A stretch of 64,000 nucleotides of DNA from Halicephalobus mephisto (GCA_009193035.1 SWDT01000151.1:124001-188000); one strand, 5' to 3'; shown: positions 1 through 12,456, counted from the first letter of the stretch. The notes: generated from the sequence alone by a model not told the origin. Numbers and translations: made by a program.

Positions 1-360
1 TTACAGTAATTTCTAAAATTTTCGAGAATCCAGTAGAAGATTCGGGAATTTTCGAAAATTTAATGTTTTTGAATTTTTTCAGGAATCTGTTAGAAATTTT
101 TGGTTTTCCAGAGTCCTATAGAAGATTCTAAAATCTAGAATTTTACAGTAATTTCTAAAATTTTCGAGAATCCAGTAGAAGGTTCAGGAATTTTCGAAAA
201 TTTAATGTTTTTGAACTTTTTCAGAATCTTACAGTAATTTCTAGAACTTTCCAGAGTCCTATAGAAGATTCTGAGATCTTCAGAGATCTGTTGGAAACTT
301 TTAGAATCTTCTAAAATCAAGCAAAAGATTCTGAAGCTTTTTTGAATTTTCTAGAAATTT
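1..360. repeat. Duplicated AT-rich intronic sequence
   Basis: An ~85-bp stretch beginning TTACAGTAATTTCTAAAATT at position 1 recurs almost unchanged from about 143. Shorter fragments (TTCTAGAA..., GAATCTTCTA...) fill the rest. The segment is probably intron of the gene broken at the left edge. Confidence 0.6.
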
Positions 361-461
361 ATTTTTAAACAATTTCATAAAAAAAATATTTATTTTTAAG
401 AGATATTTATTTTTAATTTTTTTCGGAAATAGTAAGATTTCGTAATTTTGAGAAAACTTAC

Positions 462-746
462 ATCCAAAGACCCGTGGGCAGTTTTGGTGATGGACTCTAT
501 TGCTTGGGGGTGGCTGTAGGCGATGGTGGAGGGGTGGAAGGCGGTGGCTGTCCAGGCGAAGGGTTCGAAGCCGGGATGGACGGGGGTTTCGTCGTACGCG
601 GTCCAATGGGAGGTGCCGTTTGTGGATCCGCCGAAAGCGGCTCCGATGCTAGTACCTGCTTGATAATAAAAAAGAGATTCATCGGTCAAAATAGGATCAG
701 CTGTAGATCGAAATTCGAAAGTTGAAGCCCCCTGAGGGTAACTCAT
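462..746 (-). CDS. Partial unrecognised gene, exon at left window edge
   Basis: An open exon on the minus strand reads about 95 codons of ordinary composition (rich in A, S, T, P, H, with W and Y) and ends with a good donor, GAT|gtaagt, at 461. The remaining exons lie beyond the window's left edge, because 1-461 shows only AT-rich repeated sequence. The first in-frame ATG is at 746, but CTCAG|GGGC at about 733 is an equally possible acceptor, so this may be an internal exon. I do not recognise the family. The opposite strand is also open but would give an implausible Gly-rich peptide, so I prefer the minus reading. Confidence 0.5.
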
Positions 747-801
747 TTTAATTTTTCATCTAATTTCAGATAAAATTTCTTTCAAAATAAAAAAATTACA
801 G

Positions 802-994
802 TACACTTATAAGGTTTCAAAAACGAGGATGAAGCCCCGCCTAATCCCCCTGCCCGACGGCTCCGGGCTAATCCCCGAGATCAAGACACCTGCCAATTTG
901 CTCCCAGGAAAGAAAATCAATGCCCATTTGTTGCTTCAAGACGTCCGCAATTATCCTAGAGACAATATTGATTACAATTTTCTCATTTATTGAG
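802..994 (+). CDS. Orphan terminal exon, unknown protein
   Basis: After a plausible acceptor (AAAAAATTACAG, ending at 801) an open frame of 63 codons runs to a TGA at 992-994. It is much more GC-rich than its surroundings and reads like real protein, with Pro/Leu-rich and charged stretches such as IPLPDGSGLIPEIKTP and DVRNYPRDNIDYNF. An internal ATG at 829 could instead be a start. No upstream plus-strand exon could be found, because the open frame at 462-746 is better on the minus strand. It may be the last exon of a gene with a distant 5' part or a relic. The family is not recognised. Confidence 0.35.
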
Positions 995-1019
995 TAAAAT
1001 TTTAATTAAAATTTAAAAC

Positions 1020-2345
1020 TTCCGAAATACCATAGTCTAAGATGATATTTTTGGAAATCATTTTTAAACAATTCAAAAATTCCGCCATACCGTAGGATAA
1101 AACAATCGTTATGAAATTCATTTTTAACTTTTTAAACATCAGTATACTGTAGTTTGAAACAATCGTTAGAAGATTCATTTTTCAATTTCAGTATACTGTA
1201 GTCTGAAACAATCGTTATGAGATTCATTTTTAACTTTTTAAACTTAGGTATACTGTAGTTTGAAACAATCGTTATGAAACTCACTTTTAACTTTTTAAAC
1301 TTCAGTATACTGTAGTTTGAAATAATCGTTAGAAGATTCATTTTTCAATTTCAGTATACTGTAGGATAAAACAATCGTTATGAAATTCATTTTTAACTTT
1401 TTAAACTTAGGTATACTGTAGTTTGAAACAATCATTATGAAATTCATTTTTAACTTTTTAAACTTAGGTATACTGTAGTCTGAAACAATCGTTATGAGAC
1501 TCATTTTCAACTTTTTAAATTTAGGTATACTGTAGTTTGAAACAATCATTATGAAATTCATTTTTAACTTTTTAAATTTAGGTATACTGTAGTTAGAAAT
1601 AATCGTTATGAAACTCATTTTTAACTTTTTAAACTTAGGTATACTGTAGTTTGAAACAATCGTTAGAAGATTCATTTTTCAATTTCAGTATACTGTAGTC
1701 TGAAACAATCGTTATGAGACTCATTTTTAACTTTTTAAATTTAGGTATACTGTAGTTTGAAATAATCGTTATGAAACTCATTTTTAACTTTTTAAACTTA
1801 GGTATACTGTAGTTTGAAACAATCGTTAGAAGATTCATTTTTCAATTTCAGTATACTGTAGTCTGAAACGATTTCTATGAGACTCGTTTTTCAACTATTT
1901 CAAAATCCTGGCATACTGTAGGATGAAGTAATCTCTGCATGAATCACATTTCGACGAGTTAAATCCCGTCATATTATAGGATAAAACAATTGCTATGAGA
2001 TTCATTCTTAAATAATTCGAAAATTCCGCCATACAGTAGTTTAAAACAACCGTTATAAAATTAATTTTTCGATTATTCAGAACTCCTGATATACTGTAAA
2101 CTAAATATTTGTCGTAAAATACGTTTTTTAACAATTCAAAAATCGCGCCATACAGTAATCTAAAATAATCTTCATGAGACTCATATTTTTAAAGTTTCAA
2201 AAATCGCGCCATACAGTAATCTAAAATAATCTTCATGAAACCCATTTTTTAACAATTTAAAAATCTCGTCATACAGTAATCTAAAATAATCTTTATGAGA
2301 CTGACTTCTCGGTTGTTCAAAAACCCGACGTACAGTAACTGCAGA
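1020..2345. repeat. 57-bp tandem satellite with TACTGTAG core
   Basis: Roughly twenty imperfect copies of a unit containing GTATACTGTAGTTTGAAACA and ATCGTTATGA followed by a T/A-rich tail. The best copies, about 1130-1860, repeat every 57 bp, which is 19 codons, so frames stay open through several units. Copies decay toward 1020 and 2345. Some half-units lack the ATTTTTAACTTTTTAAACTT tail. No gene is supported here, and the minus-strand open frames are repeat artefacts. Confidence 0.85.
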
Positions 2346-2489
2346 ATTTCGTTTTAAAATTCTCTAAATTTCTTCAAACCAAAATTTTTGTATTTAAATT
2401 ATTTTCCATTTTTTATCCTGATATGAAGCAAATTTCAAAACAAATATTTGTTTTTAAACTGTAAAAATCAGAATTTCCTTTTTACTGAC

Positions 2490-3202
2490 TTATTTCTTCT
2501 TTCCATAGTAAGAGTAAGTCGAGCTCGACGGGTACGTCGTACTGTAGCCGGTGGTGTATCCGTCGCTGCATCCATACATGTTACTGTATCCGTTACTGTA
2601 TCCGTTACCGTACCCGGTCGTTCTCGTGGTTCCATAGCACGGAGCACTGTACTGGTATCCATAAGTGTTACTACTGTAGCCATTAGTATTACTGTAGCCA
2701 CTATTAGGGTAGGAAGCAGAGTACCCATTTACCCCAGTGGTGGAGTACCCAGTATTGTAACCAGTGGGGGTACTGTAGTATCTATTAGTAGCATAGCCAT
2801 TACTGTAGGTATTAGGATAATAAGAATTTGAGGAGGTACTGTAGCCATTACTGTAGGTATTAGGATAATAGGAATTTGAGGAGGTACTGTAGCCATTAGG
2901 GTAATAAGAATTCGAAGAAGTACTGTAGCCATTACTGTAGGTATTAGGGTAATAAGAATTTGAGGAGGTACTGTAGCCATTAGGGTAATAGGAATTCGAA
3001 GAAGTACTGTAACCATTACTGTAGCCATTAGGGTAATAGGAGTTTGAAGAGCTACTGTAGCCATTACTGTAGGTAGAAGGATAATAATATCTTACAGTAA
3101 CTGCTTGGATTGCTGCCAAGAAGGAAAAAATAAATCCTAACCTAAAGTTTAAAAATTAAATAAAATTCGACCTACAGTAACCCACCAGAAAAAATGTTTC
3201 AT
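2490..3202 (-). CDS. Secreted Tyr/Ser/Asn/Gly-rich repetitive protein
   Basis: Exons 3186-3202 and 2490-3141, with a 44-bp intron and a somewhat unusual GTGGGT donor. The join creates W6 in frame and gives a convincing signal peptide, MKHFFWLGFIFSFLAAIQA. About 200 residues of repeats follow, of the form YSTSSNSYYPN(G/T)YSNG, ending in GKKK. There are almost no other residue types and few cysteines. Such proteins occur among nematode cuticle, mucin-like and surface proteins, but I cannot assign a family. The coding strand contains many complementary TACTGTAG words (encoding Tyr-Ser), so the coding repeat and the nearby satellite share vocabulary. Total about 222 aa. Confidence 0.7.
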
Positions 3203-3841
3203 TTTTTCGACAGAATTTGAATTTTATTTTTTTGAAACACTTTTATATGAAATTTTTTGAGAAGATTAAAGTTCAAAAAAAATTTGAGCATTTTTTAAGT
3301 CGATAAAAACAAACAAAAATAAAAAAATTCAATTTCAAATCTCATCGGAAAATTTTGAACATCGGTTTTTTTTTTCCGATCAAAATAGAATTTTCAAATT
3401 TACTTTATTTTTGACAATGTAAACTTTGTGGAAAAATACAAAAAGCAAATAAATCTTAATTATCCCGGATTTGATCACTCTCAAGAAAAAAAGAAAAAAT
3501 ACAAATTAAATAAAAAAAGTTTTTAGAAAATTTAAAAATTATTTCGAAAAAAATTTTACAAAAAAAAATAATTTTTAAAAAATTAAGAAAAATTTAAGAA
3601 AAGTTTAAAAAAAATTAAGAAAAATTTTAAAAAATTAAAAAAAAATTATTTTTTTTTAAATTAAAAAAAATTTTTAAAAATTTATTTTTTTTTAAATTAA
3701 AAAAAATTTTTTAAAATTTATTTTTAAAATTTTTAGAAATTTCAAAATTTGAAATTTAATCCATTTTTCTAATTTTCAAGATAAATATGAATAAATTTGA
3801 GAATTTTAAAAATTAGTTTTTGTTCATTAGGAGGAAAAAGA
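3203..3841. other. Intergenic AT-rich low-complexity spacer
   Basis: Mostly runs of A and T between two minus-strand genes. No gene, tRNA or structured element was seen. Confidence 0.6.
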
Positions 3842-4999
3842 TCAATGAGAATCCGGGAGGTCGAAGTTGATGATGATTTTGCCTTTACTTGCGGTTTTCT
3901 CGAGGACTCGGGTGTGGGCTTCGTGTAGCCGATCCAATGGCAGCTCCAGATCGATGACTGGCTTCAGTTGGCCGTTTTTGAGCATCTGATTGATGGCCGA
4001 GCCCATGTGGTCCAGTTCTTGGGGGGAAGTGTGGGAGAGCATGACCCCGACGACGGTGCCTTCCTTCTGCATGAGCTGCCTGGGGTCGATCTGGATCCGG
4101 CCTCTGTTTCCGACGACGCAGATCCTGCCGAACTTCGCCATTAGAGAAAAATCGGAATCTAGATTAACGTTGGCGAGCATTTCTAAGATGACATCGAAGC
4201 CTTCTGGTCGGGATTTTAGGATTTTTTCAACATAACCTTCTTCGTTGTGGTTGATTACGAAATCGGCTCCTTGGTCCCCGACAAGCTGCATTCCCTCCTC
4301 GCTCCCGGCTGATCCGCTGATCCTTAATCCGTGGGCTTTCCCCAACTGAACCGCGGCCAGTCCGACCCCGCCGCTGGCGCCGTGGACGAAGACGGATTCT
4401 CCCGGTTGAGCTTTGGCTTTCACGAACAAAGCTCGATAAGCCGTCAAACAAGCAATTCCGAGAGTGGATCCTTCAGCAAACGAAGTATTATCAGGAAGAG
4501 GGAAAACAGATCTGGATTCCACCACTGAGTATTCTGAAGCCGATCCTGTCACGGTGGTGGAGAACCAGACCCGGTCCCCTGGGGCTAGGTTCGTCACGGA
4601 TGAGCCTACTTTCTCGACGACGCCCGCTCCCTCCCGTCCGGGGACGTACGGCAGCCTCGGAAGACCTAAAATTTGACTTTTCATATATCAACTCCCCATT
4701 TGACTCACTCGCGTAGTTCCCAGATCGGATATAGGTGTCCACCGGGTTCACAGACGAGGCTTTCACTTTGATCAAAACCTGTAAAAAAACAATATTCATA
4801 TATGAAAATTCGAAAATTTGAAACTTACTTGAGTATCGGTGAAATCGGGAATCGGCCAGTTATTTTCGATTTTTATTTTTCCAACATCTCCGAATTCGTG
4901 AACCACCGCCGCCTTCATTTCGTTTTTGGAAAATGAATGAAACGAAAAATTCAAAGATTTTACAGCAGAAATCAGAGGGGTTCTCGAGGACAGAACCAT
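3842..4999 (-). CDS. Quinone oxidoreductase (zeta-crystallin type)
   Basis: Exons 4829-4999, 4709-4778 and 3842-4665. NADPH-dependent medium-chain dehydrogenase/reductase of the CRYZ/quinone reductase group, reducing quinones by single-electron transfer. The N-terminal GroES-like part has SVNPVDTYIRSGNY and LPYVPGREGAGVVEKVG. The Rossmann half has the AxxGxxG nucleotide motif in VHGASGGVGLAAVQLG, and no catalytic zinc ligands are seen, as expected for this subfamily. Starting at 4999 adds a Ser/Arg-rich, acid-free leader before the conserved MKAAVVHEFG (ATG at 4918), which looks like a mitochondrial presequence; the 4918 start remains possible. From 4999 the protein is about 354 aa, against ~330 for CRYZ. 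Identification is firm and the start uncertain. Confidence 0.93.
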
Positions 5000-6495
5000 C
5001 GGCGAAAACTCGGGCGAAAAAGATAAACCTGGCCTTGCAATAATGAACACACTACAAACTATCGCAAAAAGTTAAACAACTTTTTTAATTTATTTTTATT
5101 TTTCAAACATGTTCAAGAATTGCAAAGTATGAATTGAGAGATAAATGAGAATGACAGGACATCGATGGAAGATAAAGAAAATTCAAAAAAATTTTAAATT
5201 TTAGGATTTTTGAAAATTTTTAAATTTCTAAATTTTAGGATTTTTTTATTTTTTAAATTTTAGGATTCACAGTTGAAGAATTCTGATGTCTTTGTTGTAG
5301 AAGATTTCAGCATCCTTATGATCGAGAATTTCGATGGTTTTTTTACTCGAAATTTTTTAAATTTAAATCATCGAAGATAGTTTTCGTCGGTTTTGCGACG
5401 TTTTTTTTGAATATTTATATTTCAATTTTATAATTATAACTCAAAAAAACTTAAATAAATAAAAACCATAGATTCTGAATCAAAATCAAAATTCAATTTT
5501 CAGAATTTTGAATTTTGAAAATTAGAATTTCAAAGATAATTGAAATTTTATATCAAAATTCTTTAAAAATAAAAAATTGCTTAAAATAATTTTGAAAACA
5601 TTATATAACATGTTTGAAATTATTCAAAATTATTTTTTATTTTTATTTTTAAATTGCAAAAATTAAACATAAACATCACATCGCGTCTTTGTCGTCGAAA
5701 ATTCCGAAATTTTTCAATTTTTTTTACAGTAAAATTCGTATATTTCCTAATAAATAAAAAAACTCAGAATTTTTCATGAACAAGAACAACTTTAAAAAGA
5801 AAAAATTCAACAAAAATGACACATGAACAAAATCCTAAATTTCCACATAATTCCGAAATCCTCCCTATTTCATATATCAATTTCACCTAAACCAGGATGA
5901 TATTACTGTTTACCTGGTAGATAACCATATTACAGAGGATTTCATTAACAAAGTTAAAATTTTCAAACATCTTCAATCCTAAAAACCCACCAATTGCTTT
6001 AATTTTAACAGATGTGTGTACAACGTTGTTCAGCGGCTATTGAAGGATAACTTTCAATGTTTATTTCGGATTTAGGTTTTTTGGAAAATTAAAGCGGAAT
6101 TTTGGATTTTCAAAGTTGAATGACCCCAAAAAAAAGAAAAGCAATGTGTCGATTTTTCGCGTCGGGACCGAACAAGCGGGCTGTCGGAGCGGTTTTCGTT
6201 GTTTGTTGTGTTTTGCAATTTTCGATTCTGAATCAATTTCGCATCAAAATTAATCTTAATTTTTTAAATTTTGACCGTAATTGCTTGACAATAGGCTATT
6301 ATGTAATGTATACATGGTTTTACGGTGTGTTATTATTTCGCGGGTTCGATATATGAAATTTATTAATTTTGCAGGTTTTTAACGATTTTAATTTTTTAAA
6401 ATTTCCAGATATCAAGTTCAATTTGGCAAATTACTGCTTAGTTGGTGATCGTTATGAATATTTGCTTTTATTGAAGAAAATTACCTCGATTAATT
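5000..6495. other. Divergent intergenic region
   Basis: About 1.5 kb between the quinone oxidoreductase (minus) and the BRWD gene (plus). It is AT-rich with short A/T repeats and one GC-richer patch at about 6140-6210 containing TTTCGCGTCGGGAC, which may belong to the plus-strand promoter. Short open frames at 6120 and 6369 look accidental. Confidence 0.55.
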
Positions 6496-9400
6496 ATGTT
6501 TTCCGTGCCAGTTTTCCTCGAGGACGAAGAACCGGGGCCTTCGACGTCGAGGCCTCCAGAATTCAAGGCCGACAATATCGACCACCACTCCATCGGACGT
6601 AGGATTTTGTGTGTTTGGTTAAAATAAACGTGATTTTTCAGAAGTTTTGCTATCTGTCCATCGGTTTCTGGAGCAGCAGAATTGCAAAGACACTGCGAAA
6701 ATTTTAGAGAAGGAAATAGACAAAAAACGACTTATTCCGAGCAGAAAGGATCCGTTTGATCCCAAGGGAGAGAAGAAGTTCCCAGGATCGTTTTCGTACT
6801 ACCAGAAGACCAATTCCAACGTGACTGATCTCTTGCCGTCGATTTCGAGATTGCATCAGTACGCCGAGAACTCGCTTCCGATAACCAACTCGTTCCAGAA
6901 GATCAGATTAACCAATGCTCTTCCCCACCGGTCTATCACTAGATTGACCAACAAACCCCCTAAGGAACCCAACGTCGTGAACGAGTTCTGTCCAGCTGAC
7001 ATCGAGCGGATGAGGACCCGGGATTTAATGAAAGCGATGAAGTTCGGGCATTACGTGCCCCCGGACCGGGTCGTTTCGAGACAGCTGAAGACGGATTTCC
7101 GCCAGCACACCAGAGTCATGGGTCATATTTCCCATATTTATTGTCTGGCTTTCGACAGAACAGGAGAATACGTGATTACTGTAAGTTTAAAAAATTAAAA
7201 TTAAAATAATTAAATTAATTCCAGGGTGCTGACGATAACTTGATAAAAGTTTGGGATGTTCGAGAATGTCTGCTCCGTTACACTTATCGCGGTCATTTCG
7301 GAGAAGTTTCCGACATTGCCATCAGCTACGACAACGCCCTGCTGGCTTCTGGATCCAATGACAAAACCGTCAGAATCTGGTCGCTTCAGAACGGAGCGAC
7401 GTTGAATGTCTACATGAAGCACAAAGGCCCAGTGATATCCGTTTCTTTCCCAGCTTTTTTCGAGGATAATGTTCGTTATTTGATCTCCGCCTCACACGAC
7501 TGTTCTGTCTGTTTCTACCGATACAACGCCGATTCGCTCGAATTTGAGTAAGTCAATCATTAATTAACACCGTCGGAATCACGTTGCTTAAATTTCCAGG
7601 TCTGATTTTTACCATTTTCTCCACAAAGACGGCGGTCCAGGGAAGATAGTAGCTGCTGCGACAAGTATTGGTGGAAAATTTGCCGCTTTTTCGGATTCTA
7701 AAAAGAATATTGTGATATACAAATTGGCGAAGGAGGATGTGACTATGGTGGCGACATTGTCAAATGCTCATAATGACGTTCCTGATAGTTTACAATGGGC
7801 AAATACTAGTTTGAGATTACTGTCAGCAGGACATGATGGAATTTTGAAGTTTTGGGACTTTAAATGCAATACTTGGAAATTTACAGAAATGAAATTGCCA
7901 GAGGAAGAAATTCAAAAAGCACCGTTGGCAGTGAAACAAACGAAATACATGGTGGTTACTGTAAACTGGAGTCTGAAGGATAACTACGCGATTTCGACAG
8001 GAAACGACAACATCGTAAGAATATGGGATGCAACAACGGCGACATTGGTAGCGTCGTTGAAGGGACACGAAAGGTCGATTTTTACGATTAAAAATCACCC
8101 GACCGATCCTATGTTTGTCGTCACGGCAGGACATGACGGCATTGCTATCCTTTGGGATCTTAGGAATTTTACATGTTTAAGAAAGTTCATCAATGATTCA
8201 TATTCGTTTCAAAACAAACCAGATGCTATTTTGGATTTTGCTATTTCACCTAATGGCCTATTTTGTGCATTTGTGGATGACTCTGGTTCTGTTACTTTTA
8301 TTGGATTAGGGAAAAATGATGCAGCTAAAAAAGTTCCAAGACAACAATTTTTTCATTCTGATTATCAACCATGTGGTAATGATGTTAATAATTTTACAAT
8401 TGATTTACAAACTAGATTACCACCACATTTGAATAATCCACCATTGTTTGTTCAACTTGAAAATATTCCTCATGCAATTGAATGGCAAAAGAAAATTCCA
8501 GGACGTTCTGTGTTGTTGGATGCCCCGCCGGAAAGCGTTTATGAAGGCGCTTTTTGTGCTTGGGATAAGTTGGATATTATTCCTAAAGTTAAAAAACACG
8601 ACTTGGATTGTATTAAAAAATCAGCTATATTTGTCGGAAAAAATATACTTAAAATATATGAAGAAGAAAAAATTAAATTACCACCTGAAAATTGGATTGA
8701 AATTCCTAAACCAAAAAAAGTTAAAAAACCTCGTCCAGCAGAATTATTTGAATCACAAATTCAACAACAACCTGGTTTTGATGATAGTGATTCGGATGAT
8801 GCGACGTATTCAGGTGGTAGTGATGTTTCGAGATCGAATTCTGATGGTGATAGTAATGAAGACAACAATATTCAAGAAGAAATTGATGAAAATGATAGTG
8901 ATTATTATGTAAGTCTTATTGTCAAAGTTTTATATGCAAATTTAGGAGTTTTGCATATGGAGTTAGAAAATTTCCATATAAGTTTTAAAAAGCTTCTATT
9001 TATGAACTTGAAAAGGTTTTATATACGGACTTTAGGAAGTTTTATATATGGATTTAGAAATCTTATGGATTTTAAGAAGTTTTATATGCAAATTTAGGAG
9101 TTTTGCATATGGATTTCGAAAAATTTCCATATATAAGTTTTGAAAAGCTTCTATTTATGAACTTGAAAAGGTTTTACATATAGATTTAAAAATCTTATGG
9201 ATTTTAAGAAGTTTTATATGTAGATTTTAAAAGTTTTCCTATATGGATTTAGAAATGCTATATATGAACTTTAGAAAGTTTTCATATATGAACTCTATGG
9301 GACTTTTATATGTGAAATTTAAGGGTTGTATGGATTTTGAAAACTTTATGTGGATTTTTTAGGAAGGTTATCATGGGCATGATACGGTATATAGAAGTCA

Positions 9401-12400
9401 TACGAGAAGAAGAACAAGAAGACAACAACAACGGCAGGAATCTCAGCCATCGCCGGAAAGACAGGAAAATGGAGAAGGTCGTTTGAGACGAATAAGGAGA
9501 GAAAGAAGATTTGATGATTTTGGAAATAATCAAGAAAGAAGGTCTAGGAGTAATATTAGAAGACGGCATACTAGAGCGAATCCTGCTCCTCCTGATGCGG
9601 ATGAAGAACCGAGAAACAGTAGAAATAGGAGACGGGAAAGACAATCATCGAGACAGTCGTCAAATGGTGAACCGAATCATTCGACTGTGTCTCCAGAAAG
9701 ACCTCCATCTGCGGAAATTAGGAGACCACAAGCTAGTTATCCGCTTTGGATGAGAAATACGGAAAGAAGAAGATTTCCATTTGTTGGACAATTGGGAGAT
9801 AGAATTGTGTATTTTCCTCAGGGACATTTGATTTATCTCGATAACTGTATCAAGAAAAGAGTTGGGTATCGTGGAAGAGTTTACAAACCACCAGATAGAG
9901 ATTATCCTAAACCTGAATTTGATGCTCAAGTTTTTGCAATTGTTGATGATCTCCGTTACTTGATTGAGCCTTATCGTTGTACAGAGCTGACTTTGGGACA
10001 GACAAACGAAGAAGGAAGAAGAACAGGAAAGAAATTTAAAGTAAAGTAAGTTTTAAAAAAATTATGTAAATTTAAAAAAAAATTTTTTTTTTGGAAAAAT
10101 TATGTAAATTTTAAAAAAAGTTATTTGTTTTTAAGAAAATTATGTAGATTTTTTTAAAATTATTTATTTTTTAAAGAAATTATGTAGATTTTTTAAAATT
10201 ATTTAAATTTTCGAGAAAATTATTCAATATTTTTAACTTTTTTGAAATTACTGGTATTTTTTAGATATCATGATCTTGAAAACGTTCCGGATTTTATGAT
10301 TCATCGTGATCATTATGATATATCTGTTGGTTATGGATTTCGGGCAGGTGATGAAGTTGAATCAATTATGGACGATATGTGGTGGACAGGGACAGTGCAA
10401 GAAAGGAAATTTAGAGATCAAGGTGAATATAATTTGTCCGAGTTTAATTCGGTTATTGTTCAATGGTCGAATGGCGAACCGGTTGATATGTGTAGTCCTT
10501 GGGATCTTCAGCCATTGTCACGTGGAAGAGAAAATGAAAGTGCTGTGTCTAGAGAAGCAATGGATAATTTTGGTAAAACGAACATGAAATTTGAAGATTG
10601 GCCATTGCCGGATGGTGGACCGGACATGAATGAAAGTGGAGAAAATTCAAGGGATTTCATATGTGAAAGATTGAGAAATGCGATAAATTTGCTTTCTGAA
10701 GTGGATGTATTGAAAGAATTTGATCAACCAGTGGATTTGTCGAGATATAGAGATTACTATACTCATATTCCTTATCCTATTGATCTTCAAACAATTAATG
10801 AAAGACTTCAGAATAAGTACTACAGGACTTTGAGACATTTGCAACTTGATATTCAATTACTGGCGAAAAATACATGTCAATATAATGAAGCTCATGCTGT
10901 GATTTCTGATGATTCAATTGTACTTGTGGAGACGTTATTTAGATATTTGGAGTAAGTATTTTGTAGAATTTGTAGGATTTTTTAAATTAGCAAGATTATA
11001 TAGGGATTTATAGTTTTAGAATTTAATGAAAAATTTTGATTTTTATAAAAGTTTTTAGAATTTAATGAAGAATTTTGATTTTTATAAAAGTTTTTTGTAG
11101 ATAATTTTAGATTTTTAGAATTTGTGTTTCTAGAGTTTTGTGGGTTTTTTGAAGTTGATAGAAATTTTTAAAGATTTTAGAAATTTATTAAGGGGTTTTG
11201 TAACAATAATTTTTTTGGTTTATTTTGATTATAATGATGTATTTTTTAGGGATCTTACGATTGGAGACCCGGTTATTTTATTTAGAACTCTTAGAGAAGA
11301 ACCGATTAATGGACTTACTGCTTATAAAAGAAAACTTGCCTATGTTCCTCCGTCGTTGAATGATAGTGCTGTTTCGAATACTGGAGAAGGATCTGTGGAA
11401 ATAATTGCAGAAAATTTGTCTACACAAACGGAAGAACTTTGGGTTGAAGAAAGTCGACAAGCATGTGAACAATTGATTACTGTAACGTTGAGAATGTCAA
11501 TTGGAGACAATGAAGTAACAGATGTGATGCAGAGACTTTGTGAAAATGACTTTAGAGGACCGAAGATGTTTTTATCTGAATTGAAAGCGTTAATAGAAGC
11601 GAGAAAAAGTGAATTAGATAATCGTCGATCAAGTGAATACAGGCAATTGGATCAGTTGATTAGTCGATTGGATTCGAAATTTAATCCGATTATAGAAAAA
11701 TTTGAAAGAATGTCTAATTCTAGAAGGACTAGAAGAGCAGCAAGAAATGCTCCGATTACTTGGAGGAATTTAAGAGAACGACCGATTGATCCTAATTTGA
11801 GAAGAAGTTCAAGAAGACATGTGGATGTTAATTATATGGATATTATTCAAGGAAGGGAAAGAAGAGAACTTTCGGATTATTATAGACCGACTAGATCAAC
11901 AAGACAATCGAGATCGGAAGAACAGGAATATGATGAAGAAATAGAAGAAAGGGTAGATGAAGAACCTGTTGTTAATGGGTTTGTGGAAGCTCGGATTGAA
12001 ACGGGACGTGGATCTTCATCAACTTCGTCGAAAGATGAGGATAGTGATTATGAAGATGTGGAAGAACAAGGATCGGAGGAGGAGGAGGAAGAACAAGTGC
12101 AAATTGAACCGGATGATCGTCCATCGAGTGAATCTGAATCAACTGCTGTTAGTACAGAGGATAATTCAAGAACGTCAAGTCCGGAAATTCAGATTAGAAG
12201 ATCTACGAGAAAAAGAAGGATTGTACATCATTCGACGGATGAGGATGAAGATGATGAACGACAAGTAAGAAGATCTAGAAGATCAAATCCACCGAGGAAA
12301 AGACAAAGAAATAGTCCGTCATCTACTGTTGCAACGACGAGGACGAGAAGACAAAGAAATAGAGTCAATTATGCGGATTCTGATGAAGAGGAAATTGTGG

Positions 12401-12456
12401 CATCTACACGTCAAACAAGATCAGGGAGAAAAGTCCAAAGAAGCTCAAGATATTGA
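6496..12456 (+). CDS. BRWD/PHIP homologue: WD40, cryptic Tudor, bromodomain
   Basis: Exons 6496-6598, 6642-7180, 7225-7547, 7600-8908, 9363-10045, 10265-10951 and 11250-12456; all phases agree, giving about 1616 aa. The N-terminus carries a LisH-like helix (VLLSVHRFLEQQNC). WD40 repeats run from about residue 155 to 480 (DNLIKVWD, DKTVRIWS, DGILKFWD, DNIVRIWD, DGIAILWD). A cryptic-Tudor region with DDMWWTGTV and SPWDLQPL follows. The first bromodomain, about 1080-1180, has YPIDLQTINERL and keeps the acetyl-lysine Asn in CQYNE. A second, shortened bromodomain-like segment lies at about 1244-1330. The tail is long, Arg/Ser- and acid-rich. In animals this family reads acetylated and H3K4-methylated chromatin and can act as a CUL4-DDB1 substrate receptor. 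The 5' exons use GC-ending codons while the rest is strongly AT-ending. Confidence 0.93.
8909..9362. repeat. Intron-internal TATATGGA repeat
   Basis: The fourth BRWD intron consists of repeated units such as TTTATATGCAAATTTAGGAG, TTTGCATATGGA and CTTCTATTTATGAACTTGAAA. A ~100-bp block at 8930-9060 recurs at 9085-9190. The frame remains open from the preceding exon for about 190 bp, but the sequence is repeat, and the GTAAGT donor at 8909 with TTTTTTAG at 9362 restores the conserved reading. Confidence 0.75.

Noticed and set aside
474..725. Plus-strand Gly-rich open frame opposite the first exon
   Set aside because: It is the complement of a normal-looking minus-strand exon; the Gly runs come from antisense of Pro/Thr/Ser codons.
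1132..2134. Series of minus-strand frames with a 19-residue repeat
   Set aside because: Produced by the 57-bp satellite. No start context, splice sites or expression support.
6120..6602. Plus-strand frames upstream of BRWD
   Set aside because: One is in low-complexity sequence, the other reads the first BRWD exon in the wrong frame; the ATG at 6496 gives the conserved join.
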